Positions 17,437 to 26,053 of a stretch of DNA of 64,000 bases are shown here, one piece after another. Source of the stretch: Streptantibioticus parmotrematis (lineage in GTDB: Bacteria; Actinomycetota; Actinomycetes; Streptomycetales; Streptomycetaceae); contig NZ_JAINVZ010000022.1 of NCBI RefSeq assembly GCF_019890615.1, positions 62,001 to 126,000 of the forward strand, given 5' to 3'. A program made the translations under genes and the position numbers. The notes beneath the pieces are model-generated. The model did not search any database. It saw only the letters and a program-made list of their open reading frames with translations, and was not told where the DNA came from. Within the stretch, counting starts at the first letter, position 1, and every line of letters begins with the position of its first letter.

Positions 17437-17497
17437 TGCGTTGTCTTCCTCCCACCGAATCCCGCGAACCGCTGGTCACCGCAGCGTGCCGTGCGGC

Positions 17498-18796
17498 CTA
17501 CTGCTTCTGGTTGAGCCTGTTGTCGACCTCCGCGTCGGCCTTCTTGGCCGCCGCCGCGGGGTCCTGGCCCTGGAGCACGGGGGTCATGAACAAGGTGGTG
17601 ATCGGGTTGGGCGCGTTCTCCACGTTGCCCCAGGTGGGGATCAGCGGAGTGGTGCCGCCGTTGGTGGCCGCCGTCGCCGAGACCGTGCCGTAGTCGTTGC
17701 CCGCGAGGTTGGAGTCGAGCGAGGTCTTGTTCGGGATGACGCCGCCCTCCTTGGCCAGCTCGCCCTCGAACTGGTCGGACAGCGCCAGCTTCAGGAAGTC
17801 CTCGGCCATCTGCGGGTTCTTGCTGTTCTGCGAGATGGCGAGGTTGGAGCCGCCGATGAAGACCTTGGCGGGGGTGGTGGCGCTCGTCCCCGGCATCGGG
17901 AAGTAGCCGACCTCGTTCTTCAGCGCCGGGTTCTTGGCGATGGCGCCCGCCGCCTCCCAGCCCAGGCCCAGGAACGCGCCGACGTCACCCTTGGCGAAGA
18001 CGTCGGACTGCTGCGGGGTGGCCTCGTCCTTGTCCTTGGGCGCGGTGCCGTAGGAGTTGAGCTTCTTGTACAGGTTGATGGCGTTGGCCGCCTGCGGGCT
18101 GTCGAGGTCCGCGGTGTACTTGCCGCCGCCGTTGTCCTTGACCAGGTCGGCGCCCGCGTCCAGCAGGAAGCCGTCGAAGGCGTACCAGTCCTGCCCGGGC
18201 AGGTAGAACGCGTCCTGGGTGCCCTTGGCCTTGATCGCGGCCAGGTCCTTGAACAGGTCGTCCTGGGTCTTCGGGGTGCTGGTGATACCGGCGTTGGCCC
18301 AGATCTTCTTGTTGTAGACCACGACGCGGGTGGCGAAGTACCAGGGGGCGGCGTACTGCTTGCCCTGGTAGACCGCCGAGGCGTTCATCGACGGGGCCCA
18401 GGCGTCGCCGCCGAGCGAGGACTTGTCGCCGGACAGGTCCTTCAGGCCGCCGGTGGCGGCGTAGTACGGGGTCTGGGTGTTGCCGACCTCGAAGACGTCC
18501 GGCGGGCTGCTCTCCGACAGGGCGGTCGTCAGCTTCTGCTGGATGCCGTCCCACTGCTGGACCTTGATGTCGACCTTGGCCCCGGTGTACTGCTTCTCGA
18601 AGGCGGCCGTGATGTCCTTCGTCCACCCGGGCGGGTTGGAACCGCTCATCACCCACACGGTCAGCGTCTTGCCCTTGAACGCGTCAGGGCCGGATGCCTT
18701 GTCGCTGCTGCCCCCGCCGCCGGATCCGCATGCCGCCACGGACACGGCCATCACCGCGGCCCCCAACACGGCGATAGCCGCTCTGCGCTTGCCCAT
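17498..18796 (-). CDS. dasA: Chitobiose-binding lipoprotein DasA
   Basis: A 432-residue family 1 solute-binding protein. A basic n-region (MGKRR), a hydrophobic core and the lipobox VAAC with lipidation at Cys23 direct it to the outer face of the membrane. The mature part begins with a Gly/Ser linker and the typical LTVWVMSGSNPPGW strand. It captures chitobiose for DasBC. ATG 18796 is chosen with GGAGGG seven bases upstream; a GTG directly in front (18799) is possible. Two dre sites 44-84 bp upstream place it under DasR repression, relieved by GlcN-6-P and related ligands in S. coelicolor. Confidence 0.93.
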   Translation of the reverse strand: MGKRRAAIAVLGAAVMAVSVAACGSGGGGSSDKASGPDAFKGKTLTVWVMSGSNPPGWTKDITAAFEKQYTGAKVDIKVQQWDGIQQKLTTALSESSPPDVFEVGNTQTPYYAATGGLKDLSGDKSSLGGDAWAPSMNASAVYQGKQYAAPWYFATRVVVYNKKIWANAGITSTPKTQDDLFKDLAAIKAKGTQDAFYLPGQDWYAFDGFLLDAGADLVKDNGGGKYTADLDSPQAANAINLYKKLNSYGTAPKDKDEATPQQSDVFAKGDVGAFLGLGWEAAGAIAKNPALKNEVGYFPMPGTSATTPAKVFIGGSNLAISQNSKNPQMAEDFLKLALSDQFEGELAKEGGVIPNKTSLDSNLAGNDYGTVSATAATNGGTTPLIPTWGNVENAPNPITTLFMTPVLQGQDPAAAAKKADAEVDNRLNQKQ

Positions 18797-18839
18797 CACG
18801 TCACCCTCCGAGAGTGCCCGGGAAACCCCCCTGGTCTTT

Positions 18840-18855
18840 AATGGTTTAGACCAGT
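18840..18855 (-). promoter_or_regulatory. dre site 1 (DasR operator) upstream of dasA
   Basis: On the minus strand the site reads ACTGGTCTAAACCATT, 14 of 16 matches to the dre consensus. A further half-site CTGGTCT at 18831-18837 forms an inverted repeat with AGACCAG at 18848-18854. Confidence 0.85.
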
Positions 18856-18864
18856 ACCGGGGAG

Positions 18865-18880
18865 CTTGGCCTAGACCTTT
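18865..18880 (-). promoter_or_regulatory. dre site 2 (DasR operator)
   Basis: The minus-strand sequence AAAGGTCTAGGCCAAG keeps the GGTCTAG core but matches only 11 of 16 consensus positions. Two sites in the dasR-dasA gap are also known in S. coelicolor. Confidence 0.65.
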
Positions 18881-19015
18881 AGGGGTGTCAAGGGTGTATA
18901 AGAGCGGCTGTGGAGTCCGTTACCGGACCGACACCTGGCCAGCGGTGGTGCGGGCCGCCCGCCGGGGCGGAACCGGCCGTGCCACCATGTGAGCCGCGAT
19001 TGGACGGAGGAGCCG

Positions 19016-19849
19016 GTGACGGCAGCCGAGAAGGAGTCGGGAGCACAGTCCATGGAGACCGAGGGGGGCGCCGGAGCGCCGGCGGCCGCGGCGACGGACG
19101 CGCCGGAGGGCGGCACAAACGCCACCGGCACCCGCACCGCGCGCGTGCCCAAGTACTACCGGCTCAAGCGGCATCTGCTGGAGATCACCCAGACCATGCC
19201 GCCCGGCACCCCGGTGCCTCCCGAACGCACGCTGGCCGCCGAGTTCGACACCTCGCGCACCACCGTACGCCAGGCCCTCCAGGAGCTGGTGGTCGAAGGC
19301 AGGCTGGAGCGGGTGCAGGGCAAGGGCACCTTCGTGGCCAAGCCCAAGGTCGCCCAGGCGCTCCAACTGACCTCGTACACCGAGGACATGCGCGCCCAGG
19401 GACTGGAACCGGCGTCCCAGCTGCTGGACATCGGCTACGTCACCGCCGACGACCGGCTCGCCGGGCTGCTGGACATCAAGGCGGGCGGCCGGGTGCTGCG
19501 CATCGAGCGGCTGCGGCTGGCGAACGGCGAGCCGATGGCCATCGAGACCACGCACCTGTCCGCCAAGCGCTTCCCGGCCCTGCGCCGCAACCTCGCCAAG
19601 CACACCTCGCTGTACACCGCGCTCGCCGAGGTCTACGGCGTCCACCTCGCGGAGGCCGAGGAGACCATCGAGACGTCGCTGGCCACACCCCGTGAGGCGG
19701 GTCTGCTGGGCACCGACACCGGGCTGCCGATGCTGCTGCTGTCGCGCCACTCGATCGACACGACGGGCGAACCGGTGGAGTGGGTGCGGTCGGTGTACCG
19801 CGGTGACAGGTACAAGTTCGTCGCCCGACTCCAGCGGCCCGTTCCGTAG
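19016..19849 (+). CDS. dasR: GntR/HutC-family global regulator DasR
   Basis: A 277-residue regulator. The winged helix-turn-helix spans roughly residues 40-115, including [22 protein letters not shown] and [16 protein letters not shown]. The UTRA effector domain follows ([15 protein letters not shown] to the end), including the family signature [13 protein letters not shown]. DasR represses chitin and GlcNAc uptake genes and links amino-sugar supply to antibiotic production. It is released by GlcN-6-P or GlcNAc-6-P. GTG 19016 is preferred because GGAGG at 19006-19010 precedes it by five bases. The Ala/Gly/Thr N-terminal leader is about 20 residues longer than in S. coelicolor. It is divergent to dasA. 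Confidence 0.95.
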   Translation: MTAAEKESGAQSMETEGGAGAPAAAATDAPEGGTNATGTRTARVPKYYRLKRHLLEITQTMPPGTPVPPERTLAAEFDTSRTTVRQALQELVVEGRLERVQGKGTFVAKPKVAQALQLTSYTEDMRAQGLEPASQLLDIGYVTADDRLAGLLDIKAGGRVLRIERLRLANGEPMAIETTHLSAKRFPALRRNLAKHTSLYTALAEVYGVHLAEAEETIETSLATPREAGLLGTDTGLPMLLLSRHSIDTTGEPVEWVRSVYRGDRYKFVARLQRPVP

Positions 19850-20105
19850 GGCGGAGCGGGCGTCGTTCCTCACGGAACGTGACCGTCTACCCGACGTCCG
19901 GCGGCTCCTCGCGGCCGACTCCTCGCCGCACCTTGCGGCTTCCCGTGGCTTCCTGCCGGTGCGGTGTCAACCCGCCTGTCCCGCATGCCCGTTCGGCGGA
20001 TTCAGATCAACTTTCCGTACCGATACGCGGACGGGTGGTGACCCGGCAGCGGACACTGGCCTAGATTTCCTGCGCATCGCCGCCGACACCACGGGGAGCC
20101 GTCGC

Positions 20106-20441
20106 ATGTCCGTGTCCGATCCGCCGTCCGCCGCCGGGCGCCGGGTGATCACCCCCAGCCGGGTGGTCGCCGGGGTCTGCCTGGCGATCCCCGTCGTCGC
20201 CACGTTGTGGGTGAGTTCGTACGCGCGGGCCACGCCCGCGTTCATCGGCATCCCGTTCTTCTACTGGTACCAGATGGCCTGGGTGATCGTCTCCGCCGTC
20301 TTCACCGCCGCCGCGTACGTGCTCGTCCGCCGCGAGGAGCGGGCCCGCAGGCGGCCGGTGTCCACGGTCGGGCCGACGAACGCCGAAGGCGACGGCGCGG
20401 GCGGCGCGGACGGCCTCAACGGGCAAGGGGGCGGCGCCTGA
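20106..20441 (+). CDS. DUF3311 small membrane protein, partner of MctP
   Basis: A 111-residue protein with two hydrophobic helices (about 19-38 and 45-72) around the family motif FIGIPFFYWYQMAWVIVS. A charged Gly/Ala-rich cytoplasmic tail follows. DUF3311 proteins are regularly encoded just before sodium:solute-type permeases and are thought to be a small accessory subunit. Its stop overlaps the permease start by one base (TGATG), so the two are co-translated. A possible -10 (TAGATT) lies about 40 bp upstream in the 256-bp gap after dasR. Confidence 0.85.
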   Translation: MSVSDPPSAAGRRVITPSRVVAGVCLAIPVVATLWVSSYARATPAFIGIPFFYWYQMAWVIVSAVFTAAAYVLVRREERARRRPVSTVGPTNAEGDGAGGADGLNGQGGGA

Positions 20442-22084
20442 TGCACACCGATGTCAACCACGTGAACGGTGTCACCCTCGCCGTCTTCCTGGTCTTCTTC
20501 CTCCTGGTGACCGTCCTCGGCTTCCTCGCCGCCCGCTGGCGGCGCGCCGCGAACGCGCAGCACCTGGACGAATGGGGCCTGGGCGGCCGCAGTTTCGGGA
20601 CCTGGGTGACCTGGTTCCTGCTCGGCGGCGACCTGTACACCGCGTACACCTTCGTCGCCGTTCCCGCGGCGGTCTACGCGGCCGGTGCCTCCGGCTTCTT
20701 CGCCGTGCCGTACACCGTGCTGGTCTATCCACTCATCTTCTGCTTCCTGCCCCGGCTGTGGTCGGTCTCGCACCGCCACGGGTACGTCACGCCGTCGGAC
20801 TTCGTGCGCGGGCGGTACGGCTCCAAGGGGCTGTCGCTGGCCGTCGCGGTCACCGGCATCCTCGCCACGATGCCGTACATCGCGCTGCAACTGGTGGGCA
20901 TCCAGGCCGTGCTGGACGTGATGGGCATCGGGGGCGGCGCGCACGCCAACTGGCTGGTGCGCGACCTGCCGCTGCTGATCGCGTTCGCGGTGCTCGCCGC
21001 GTACACCTACTCGTCGGGGCTGCGGGCGCCCGCGCTGATCGCGTTCGTCAAGGACACGCTGATCTACCTGGTGATCGCGGTCGCCATCATCTACATCCCC
21101 ATCAAGCTGGGCGGGTTCGGGCACGTCTTCGCGCAGGCGGGACACGCGTACGCGACCGTCAACCCGGCGACCCACAAGCCGCGCGGCGAGCTGATCAGCA
21201 GCGCCAAGAACCAGTTCGCCTACGGGACGCTGGCGCTGGGCTCCGGTCTCGCGCTGTTCATGTACCCGCACTCGGTCACCGCGACGCTCTCCAGCCGCAG
21301 CCGTGACGTGGTGCGCCGCAACACCGCCATCCTGCCGCTGTACTCGCTGATGCTGGGGCTGCTGGCGATGCTCGGGTTCATGGCGATCGCCGAGGGCGTC
21401 GGCAAGGGCGTCAAGGGCTACAACAGCCAGCTGGCGATCCCACAGTTGTTCCGCGACGTCTTCCCGTCCTGGTTCACCGGCGTCGCCTTCGCCGCGATCG
21501 GCATCGGCGCGCTGGTCCCGGCGGCGATCATGTCCATCGCGGCGGCGAACCTGTTCACCCGCAACGTCTACAAGGACCTGCTCAAGCCGGACGCCACGCC
21601 GGAGCAGGAGACGCGGATCTCGAAGCTGGTGTCGCTGGTGGTGAAGGTCGGCGCGCTGGTCTTCGTGCTCAGCATGGACAAGACGGTCGCCATCAACCTC
21701 CAGCTGCTGGGCGGCATCTGGATCCTCCAGACCTTCCCGGCGATCGTCGCGGGCCTGTTCACCCGCTGGTTCCACCGCTGGGCGCTGCTCGCCGGCTGGC
21801 TGGTCGGCATGGTGTACGGCACGTGGGCGGCGTGGACGGTCGCCAGCCCGACGCAGGCGCACTTCGGCGGCAGTTCGAAACTGGTCCCCGGCATCGGCCG
21901 CCTGGGCTACATCGGCGTCACCGCCTTCGCCCTGAACGTCGCCGTGGCCGTGGTCCTCACCCTGGTCCTGAGGGCGCTGAAGGCCCCCGAGGGCAAGGAC
22001 GAGACCACGCGGGCCGACTACACGGCCGACGCCGACACCCCCCGCCTCCACAAGCCCGACCTGACCCTGGCAGCGGAATCGTAG
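20441..22084 (+). CDS. mctP: Monocarboxylate permease of the sodium:solute symporter family (MctP-like)
   Basis: A 547-residue integral membrane protein with about 13 helices of the LeuT-fold SSS family. Conserved pieces include EWGLGGRSFGTWVTWFLLGGDLYTAYTF near the N-terminus, GLSLAVAVTGILATMPYIALQL, and the long helix pair around GIGALVPAAIMSIAAANLFTRNVYK. MctP of Rhizobium carries lactate, pyruvate, alanine and other short monocarboxylates; a similar role is likely here. It is translated in tandem with the DUF3311 partner. A hairpin terminator follows 25 bp after the stop. The symbol is by family resemblance. Confidence 0.82.
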   Translation: MHTDVNHVNGVTLAVFLVFFLLVTVLGFLAARWRRAANAQHLDEWGLGGRSFGTWVTWFLLGGDLYTAYTFVAVPAAVYAAGASGFFAVPYTVLVYPLIFCFLPRLWSVSHRHGYVTPSDFVRGRYGSKGLSLAVAVTGILATMPYIALQLVGIQAVLDVMGIGGGAHANWLVRDLPLLIAFAVLAAYTYSSGLRAPALIAFVKDTLIYLVIAVAIIYIPIKLGGFGHVFAQAGHAYATVNPATHKPRGELISSAKNQFAYGTLALGSGLALFMYPHSVTATLSSRSRDVVRRNTAILPLYSLMLGLLAMLGFMAIAEGVGKGVKGYNSQLAIPQLFRDVFPSWFTGVAFAAIGIGALVPAAIMSIAAANLFTRNVYKDLLKPDATPEQETRISKLVSLVVKVGALVFVLSMDKTVAINLQLLGGIWILQTFPAIVAGLFTRWFHRWALLAGWLVGMVYGTWAAWTVASPTQAHFGGSSKLVPGIGRLGYIGVTAFALNVAVAVVLTLVLRALKAPEGKDETTRADYTADADTPRLHKPDLTLAAES

Positions 22085-22108
22085 ACCACGCCCCAGCCGC
22101 GCGCCGCG

Positions 22109-22138
22109 CCGCCGTTCCCCGCCCCCGGGGGACGGCGG
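22109..22138 (+). terminator. Hairpin terminator after mctP
   Basis: CCGCCGT at 22109-22115 pairs with 22132-22138, and an inner CCCC/GGGG extension lengthens the stem. It separates mctP from the nrd control region. Confidence 0.65.
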
Positions 22139-22208
22139 TTCCGCGTCCACGGGCCGCTTCCCGACCGTGACTTCCCCGCTCTCCCAAGGCCCACCGACTC
22201 GCGACACG

Positions 22209-22224
22209 ACACAACATCTAGGGG
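22209..22224 (+). promoter_or_regulatory. NrdR box 1
   Basis: The sequence ACACAACATCTAGGGG fits the NrdR box pattern (acaCwAtATaTwGtgt), including C-w-A-x-A-T-x-T-w-G. NrdR is the zinc-finger/ATP-cone repressor of ribonucleotide reductase genes. Confidence 0.75.
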
Positions 22225-22239
22225 TGCTCTACCTCCAAG

Positions 22240-22255
22240 CCACAAGATGTATGCT
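22240..22255 (+). promoter_or_regulatory. NrdR box 2
   Basis: CCACAAGATGTATGCT is a second, weaker match, starting exactly 31 bp after box 1, about three helical turns as expected for paired NrdR boxes. Its right half (TATGCT) could also be the -10 element, so NrdR binding would block transcription initiation. Confidence 0.65.
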
Positions 22256-22261
22256 CGACGT

Positions 22262-22364
22262 GCTGTCGCCGCAGGGGAACTCCGGTGGGAATCCGGGACT
22301 GCCCCGCAACGGTGTGCGAGCGTACCTGGCCGTACGTCCGTGAGTCCGAGGACCTGCCGACAGC
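22262..22364 (+). ncRNA. Cobalamin (AdoCbl) riboswitch controlling nrdAB
   Basis: The closing helix pairs GCTGTCG (22262-22268) with CGACAGC (22358-22364). Inside are the conserved GGTGGGAATCCGGGACTG segment, CCCCGCAACGGT, and the B12 box GAGTCCGAGGACCTGCC. These are the hallmark blocks of the cobalamin riboswitch. A compact hairpin follows (CTCCGGCC at 22370-22377 paired with 22383-22390) and may act as expression platform. In S. coelicolor a B12 riboswitch turns off the class Ia reductase operon when the B12-dependent class II enzyme can work. Confidence 0.93.
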
Positions 22365-22501
22365 GCATCCTCCGGCCGGTCGGGCCGGAGTGGTGCCGAG
22401 ATGTCCGGGCCTCGCGGGTTGGGCCGGTGGACGCGCCGCGGCATGCCCGTGCGCGGCCTGCCCCCTCGCGTCGCCACCGCCTACGAGGGAGACAGATCGC
22501 C

Positions 22502-24877
22502 GTGACCATCGCGCCCGCAGACCCCGCCTCAGCACTCGCCCCCGACGTGCCCGAAGGGCCCGGTACCGCGCTGCTGCGCACCCTGACGGAGCTGACCGCC
22601 GATCTGCCCGCCACCGACCCGGGACGGGTCGCCGCCGCCGCGCTGCGCGGCCGGCACGCCGGGTCCGACGACGCCGAACTGCGGTCGCTGGCCACCGAGG
22701 CCGCGGCCGGCCTGATCGCCGAGGACCCGCAGTACAGCCGTCTCGCCGCCCGCCTGCTGGCCCGCGCGATCGCCGAGGAGGCCGCGGGGCAGGGCGTGGT
22801 CACGTTCTCCGACTCCATCGCGACCGGCCACCGCGAGGGCCTGATCGCGGACCGCACCGCCGACTTCACCGCCGCGCACGCCGCCCGCCTGGACGCCGCG
22901 ATCGACCCCGAGGGCGACGACCGCTTCGGCTACTTCGGCCTGCGCACCCTGCACAGCCGCTACCTCCTGCGTCACCCGTTGACCCGTCAGGTCGTCGAGA
23001 CGCCGCAGCAGTTCATGCTGCGGGTGGCCTGCGGCCTGGCCGAGGACGACTCGCGCCGGGCGCTGGACGACGTGCTGTCGCTGTACACGCTGATGAGCCG
23101 CCTGGACTACCTGCCCAGCTCCCCGACGCTGTTCAACTCCGGCACCCGCCACCCGCAGATGTCCTCCTGCTACCTGCTGGACTCCCCCCTCGACCAGCTC
23201 GACTCGATCTACCAGCGCTACCACCAGGTGGCGCGGCTGTCGAAGCACGCGGGCGGCATCGGCCTGCCGTACTCCCGCATCCGTTCGCGCGGTTCGCTGA
23301 TCCGCGGCACCAACGGGCACTCCAACGGCATCGTGCCGTTCCTGCGCACCCTCGACTCCTCCGTCGCCGCCGTCAACCAGGGCGGCCGCCGCAAGGGCGC
23401 GGCCTGCGTCTACCTGGAGACCTGGCACGCGGACATCGAGGAGTTCCTGGAACTGCGCGACAACACCGGCGAGGAGGCCCGGCGCACCCACAACCTCAAC
23501 CTCGCGCACTGGATCCCCGACGAGTTCATGCGCCGCGTGGAGTCCGACGGGCCGTGGTCGCTGTTCTCCCCCGCCGACGTCCCGCACCTGGTCGACCTGT
23601 GGGGCGACGAGTTCGACGCCGCGTACCGCGTGGCGGAGGCGGAGGGCCTGGCGGTGCGGACCGTTCCCGCGCGGCAGTTGTACGCCCGCATGATGCGCAC
23701 CCTCGCGCAGACCGGCAACGGCTGGATGACCTTCAAGGACGCCTCCAACCGCACCGCCAACCAGACCGCCGAGCCGGGCCGGGTCGTGCACTCGTCCAAC
23801 CTGTGCACGGAGATCCTGGAGGTCACCGACGACGGCGAGACCGCGGTGTGCAACCTCGGCTCGGTCAACCTCGCCGCGCACCTCGGCGTGGACGGCGAGA
23901 TGGACTGGGAGCGGCTGGACGCCACCGTGCGCACCGCCGTGACCTTCCTGGACCGCGTGGTCGACATCAACTTCTACCCGACCGACGAGGCCGCCACCTC
24001 CAACTCCCGCTGGCGGCCGGTGGGTCTGGGCGTGATGGGCCTGCAGGACGTCTTCTTCCGGCTGCGGCTGCCGTTCGACTCGGACGCGGCCCGGGCGCTG
24101 TCCACCCGCATCGCCGAGCGCATCATGCTCGCCGCCTACGAGGCCTCCGCCGACCTGGCGGAACGTCACGGCCCGCTGCCGGCCTGGAGCGAGACCCGGG
24201 CGGCGCGCGGCGTGCTGCACCCCGACCACTACCCGGACGTGGCCCGCACCTGGCCGGAGCGCTGGGACGCGCTGCGCGAGCGGATCGCCGCGACCGGCAT
24301 GCGCAACTCGCTGCTGCTGGCGATCGCCCCGACCGCCACCATCGCCTCGATCGCGGGCGTCTACGAGTGCATCGAGCCGCAGGTCTCCAACCTCTTCAAG
24401 CGCGAGACGCTCAGCGGTGAGTTCCTCCAGGTCAACGCGTACCTGGTGGAGGAGCTGAAGACGCTGGGCGTGTGGGACGGGCAGACCCGCGAGGCGCTGC
24501 GCGAGTCCAACGGCTCGGTGCAGGACCTGAACTGGATCCCGAAGGACGTGCGCGAGCTGTACCGCACGGCGTGGGAGCTGCCGCAGCGCGGGCTGATCGA
24601 CATGGCCGCCGAGCGCACCGCGTACCTCGACCAGAGCCAGTCGCTCAACCTCTTCATGGCGTCGCCCACCATCGGCAAGCTCAGCTCGATGTACGCCTAC
24701 GCCTGGAAGAAGGGCCTGAAGACCACGTACTACCTGCGGTCGCGCCCGGCGACCCGGATCGCCCGCGCCGCGAGCGGTGCGACGGCCACCGCCGCCGTCC
24801 CCGCCCAGCAGACCACCGAGGCCGACGCCGTGGCCTGCTCCCTTGAGAACCCCGAGTCCTGCGAGGCCTGCCAGTAA
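22502..24877 (+). CDS. nrdA: Class Ia ribonucleotide reductase, alpha (catalytic) subunit
   Basis: A 791-residue large subunit that reduces ribonucleoside diphosphates to deoxyribonucleotides. The active site is visible as SSCYLLD (first redox Cys), SNLCTEI (Asn, thiyl-radical Cys and Glu) and AVCNLGSVNL (second redox Cys). The C-terminal shuttle cysteines are in ESCEACQ. The N-terminus is short before the alpha-helical domain and shows no obvious ATP-cone, so activity control by dATP may be missing or different. GTG 22502 follows GAGGGAG. The 250-base leader carries NrdR boxes and a cobalamin riboswitch. The stop overlaps nrdB. Confidence 0.95.
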   Translation: MTIAPADPASALAPDVPEGPGTALLRTLTELTADLPATDPGRVAAAALRGRHAGSDDAELRSLATEAAAGLIAEDPQYSRLAARLLARAIAEEAAGQGVVTFSDSIATGHREGLIADRTADFTAAHAARLDAAIDPEGDDRFGYFGLRTLHSRYLLRHPLTRQVVETPQQFMLRVACGLAEDDSRRALDDVLSLYTLMSRLDYLPSSPTLFNSGTRHPQMSSCYLLDSPLDQLDSIYQRYHQVARLSKHAGGIGLPYSRIRSRGSLIRGTNGHSNGIVPFLRTLDSSVAAVNQGGRRKGAACVYLETWHADIEEFLELRDNTGEEARRTHNLNLAHWIPDEFMRRVESDGPWSLFSPADVPHLVDLWGDEFDAAYRVAEAEGLAVRTVPARQLYARMMRTLAQTGNGWMTFKDASNRTANQTAEPGRVVHSSNLCTEILEVTDDGETAVCNLGSVNLAAHLGVDGEMDWERLDATVRTAVTFLDRVVDINFYPTDEAATSNSRWRPVGLGVMGLQDVFFRLRLPFDSDAARALSTRIAERIMLAAYEASADLAERHGPLPAWSETRAARGVLHPDHYPDVARTWPERWDALRERIAATGMRNSLLLAIAPTATIASIAGVYECIEPQVSNLFKRETLSGEFLQVNAYLVEELKTLGVWDGQTREALRESNGSVQDLNWIPKDVRELYRTAWELPQRGLIDMAAERTAYLDQSQSLNLFMASPTIGKLSSMYAYAWKKGLKTTYYLRSRPATRIARAASGATATAAVPAQQTTEADAVACSLENPESCEACQ

Positions 24878-25953
24878 TGTCCACCCCGACCACGCCGACC
24901 ACGCCGACCACGACCCCGGACGCGAGCGAGAACGCGAACGCGGCCAGGACCACGAAGAACCTGCTGGACCCGGGCTTCGAGCTGACGCTGCGGCCGATGC
25001 GCTACCCGGACTTCTACGAGCACTACCGCAACGCGATCAAGAACACCTGGACGGTGGAGGAGGTCGACCTCCACTCCGACGTCGCCGACCTGGCCAAGCT
25101 CTCCCCCGGCGAGCAGCACCTGATCGGCCGGCTGGTCGCGTTCTTCGCCACCGGTGACTCGATCGTGTCGAACAACCTGGTGCTCACCCTCTACAAGCAC
25201 ATCAACTCCCCCGAGGCGCGGCTGTACTTGTCGCGGCAGCTGTTCGAGGAGGCCGTGCACGTCCAGTTCTACCTGACGCTGCTCGACACCTACCTGCCCG
25301 ACCACGACGACCGGGCGGCGGCGTTCGCGGCGGTGGAGAACATCCCGTCGATCCGCGAGAAGGCGCAGTTCTGCTTCAAGTGGATGGACTCGGTGGAGAA
25401 GCTGGACCGCCTGGAGACCAGGGCGGACCGGCGGCGCTTCCTGCTGAACCTGATCTGCTTCGCGGCGTGCATCGAGGGCCTGTTCTTCTACGGCGCGTTC
25501 GCCTACGTCTACTGGTTCCGCTCGCGCGGTCTGCTGCACGGCCTGGCGACCGGCACCAACTGGGTGTTCCGCGACGAGTCGATGCACATGGACTTCGCCT
25601 TCCAGGTGGTCGACACCGTGCGCCAGGAGGAGCCGGACCTGTTCGACGAGGAGATGGGCCGGCAGGTCACCGCGATGCTGGAGGAGGCCGTCGAGGCCGA
25701 GCTGCAGTTCGCCCGCGACCTGTGCGGTGACGGCCTGGCGGGCATGAACACCGACTCGATGCGCGAGTACCTGGAGGCGGTCGCCGACCAGCGCCTGGCC
25801 CGGCTCGGCCTGCCGGTGCGCTACGGCTCGACCAACCCGTTCTCGTTCATGGAGCTGCAGAACGTCCAGGAGCTGACCAACTTCTTCGAGCGCCGTGCCT
25901 CCGCCTACCAGGTGGCGGTCGAGGGCTCGGTCTCCTTCGACGACGACTTCTAG
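24877..25953 (+). CDS. nrdB: Class Ia ribonucleotide reductase, beta (radical) subunit
   Basis: A 358-residue ferritin-like protein that generates the tyrosyl radical for NrdA. Di-iron ligand motifs are seen in QLFEEAVHVQFY (E-x-x-H followed by the radical-Tyr region), CIEGLFFYGAF and WVFRDESMHMDF (E-x-x-H). The C-terminal tail VSFDDDF is the peptide that docks into the large subunit. The N-terminal 25 residues are a Thr/Pro-rich extension. The ATG shares one base with the nrdA stop (TAATG). A strong terminator follows, and the nrdS regulator gene that follows nrdB in S. coelicolor is not present here. Confidence 0.95.
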   Translation: MSTPTTPTTPTTTPDASENANAARTTKNLLDPGFELTLRPMRYPDFYEHYRNAIKNTWTVEEVDLHSDVADLAKLSPGEQHLIGRLVAFFATGDSIVSNNLVLTLYKHINSPEARLYLSRQLFEEAVHVQFYLTLLDTYLPDHDDRAAAFAAVENIPSIREKAQFCFKWMDSVEKLDRLETRADRRRFLLNLICFAACIEGLFFYGAFAYVYWFRSRGLLHGLATGTNWVFRDESMHMDFAFQVVDTVRQEEPDLFDEEMGRQVTAMLEEAVEAELQFARDLCGDGLAGMNTDSMREYLEAVADQRLARLGLPVRYGSTNPFSFMELQNVQELTNFFERRASAYQVAVEGSVSFDDDF

Positions 25954-25989
25954 GAACGCCGGTTCCAGGAGCCGCCGAACGCCCGGCTG

Positions 25990-26037
25990 AACGCCGAAGT
26001 GCCCCGGAAGGACAGCCTTCCGGGGCACTTCGGCGTT
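25990..26037. terminator. Strong terminator after nrdB (also faces def)
   Basis: A perfect 22-bp inverted repeat (25990-26011 and 26016-26037) with loop ACAG, followed by T residues at 26036-26039. It lies between the convergent nrdB and def genes and can stop transcription from either side. Confidence 0.92.
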
Positions 26038-26053
26038 TTCGCGCGGCGCGGCG

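Noticed and set aside
20055-20070. ACTGGCCTAGATTTCC as another dre site before the DUF3311 gene
   Set aside because: Only 11 of 16 positions match, the right half is lost, and TAGATT there reads better as a -10 element.
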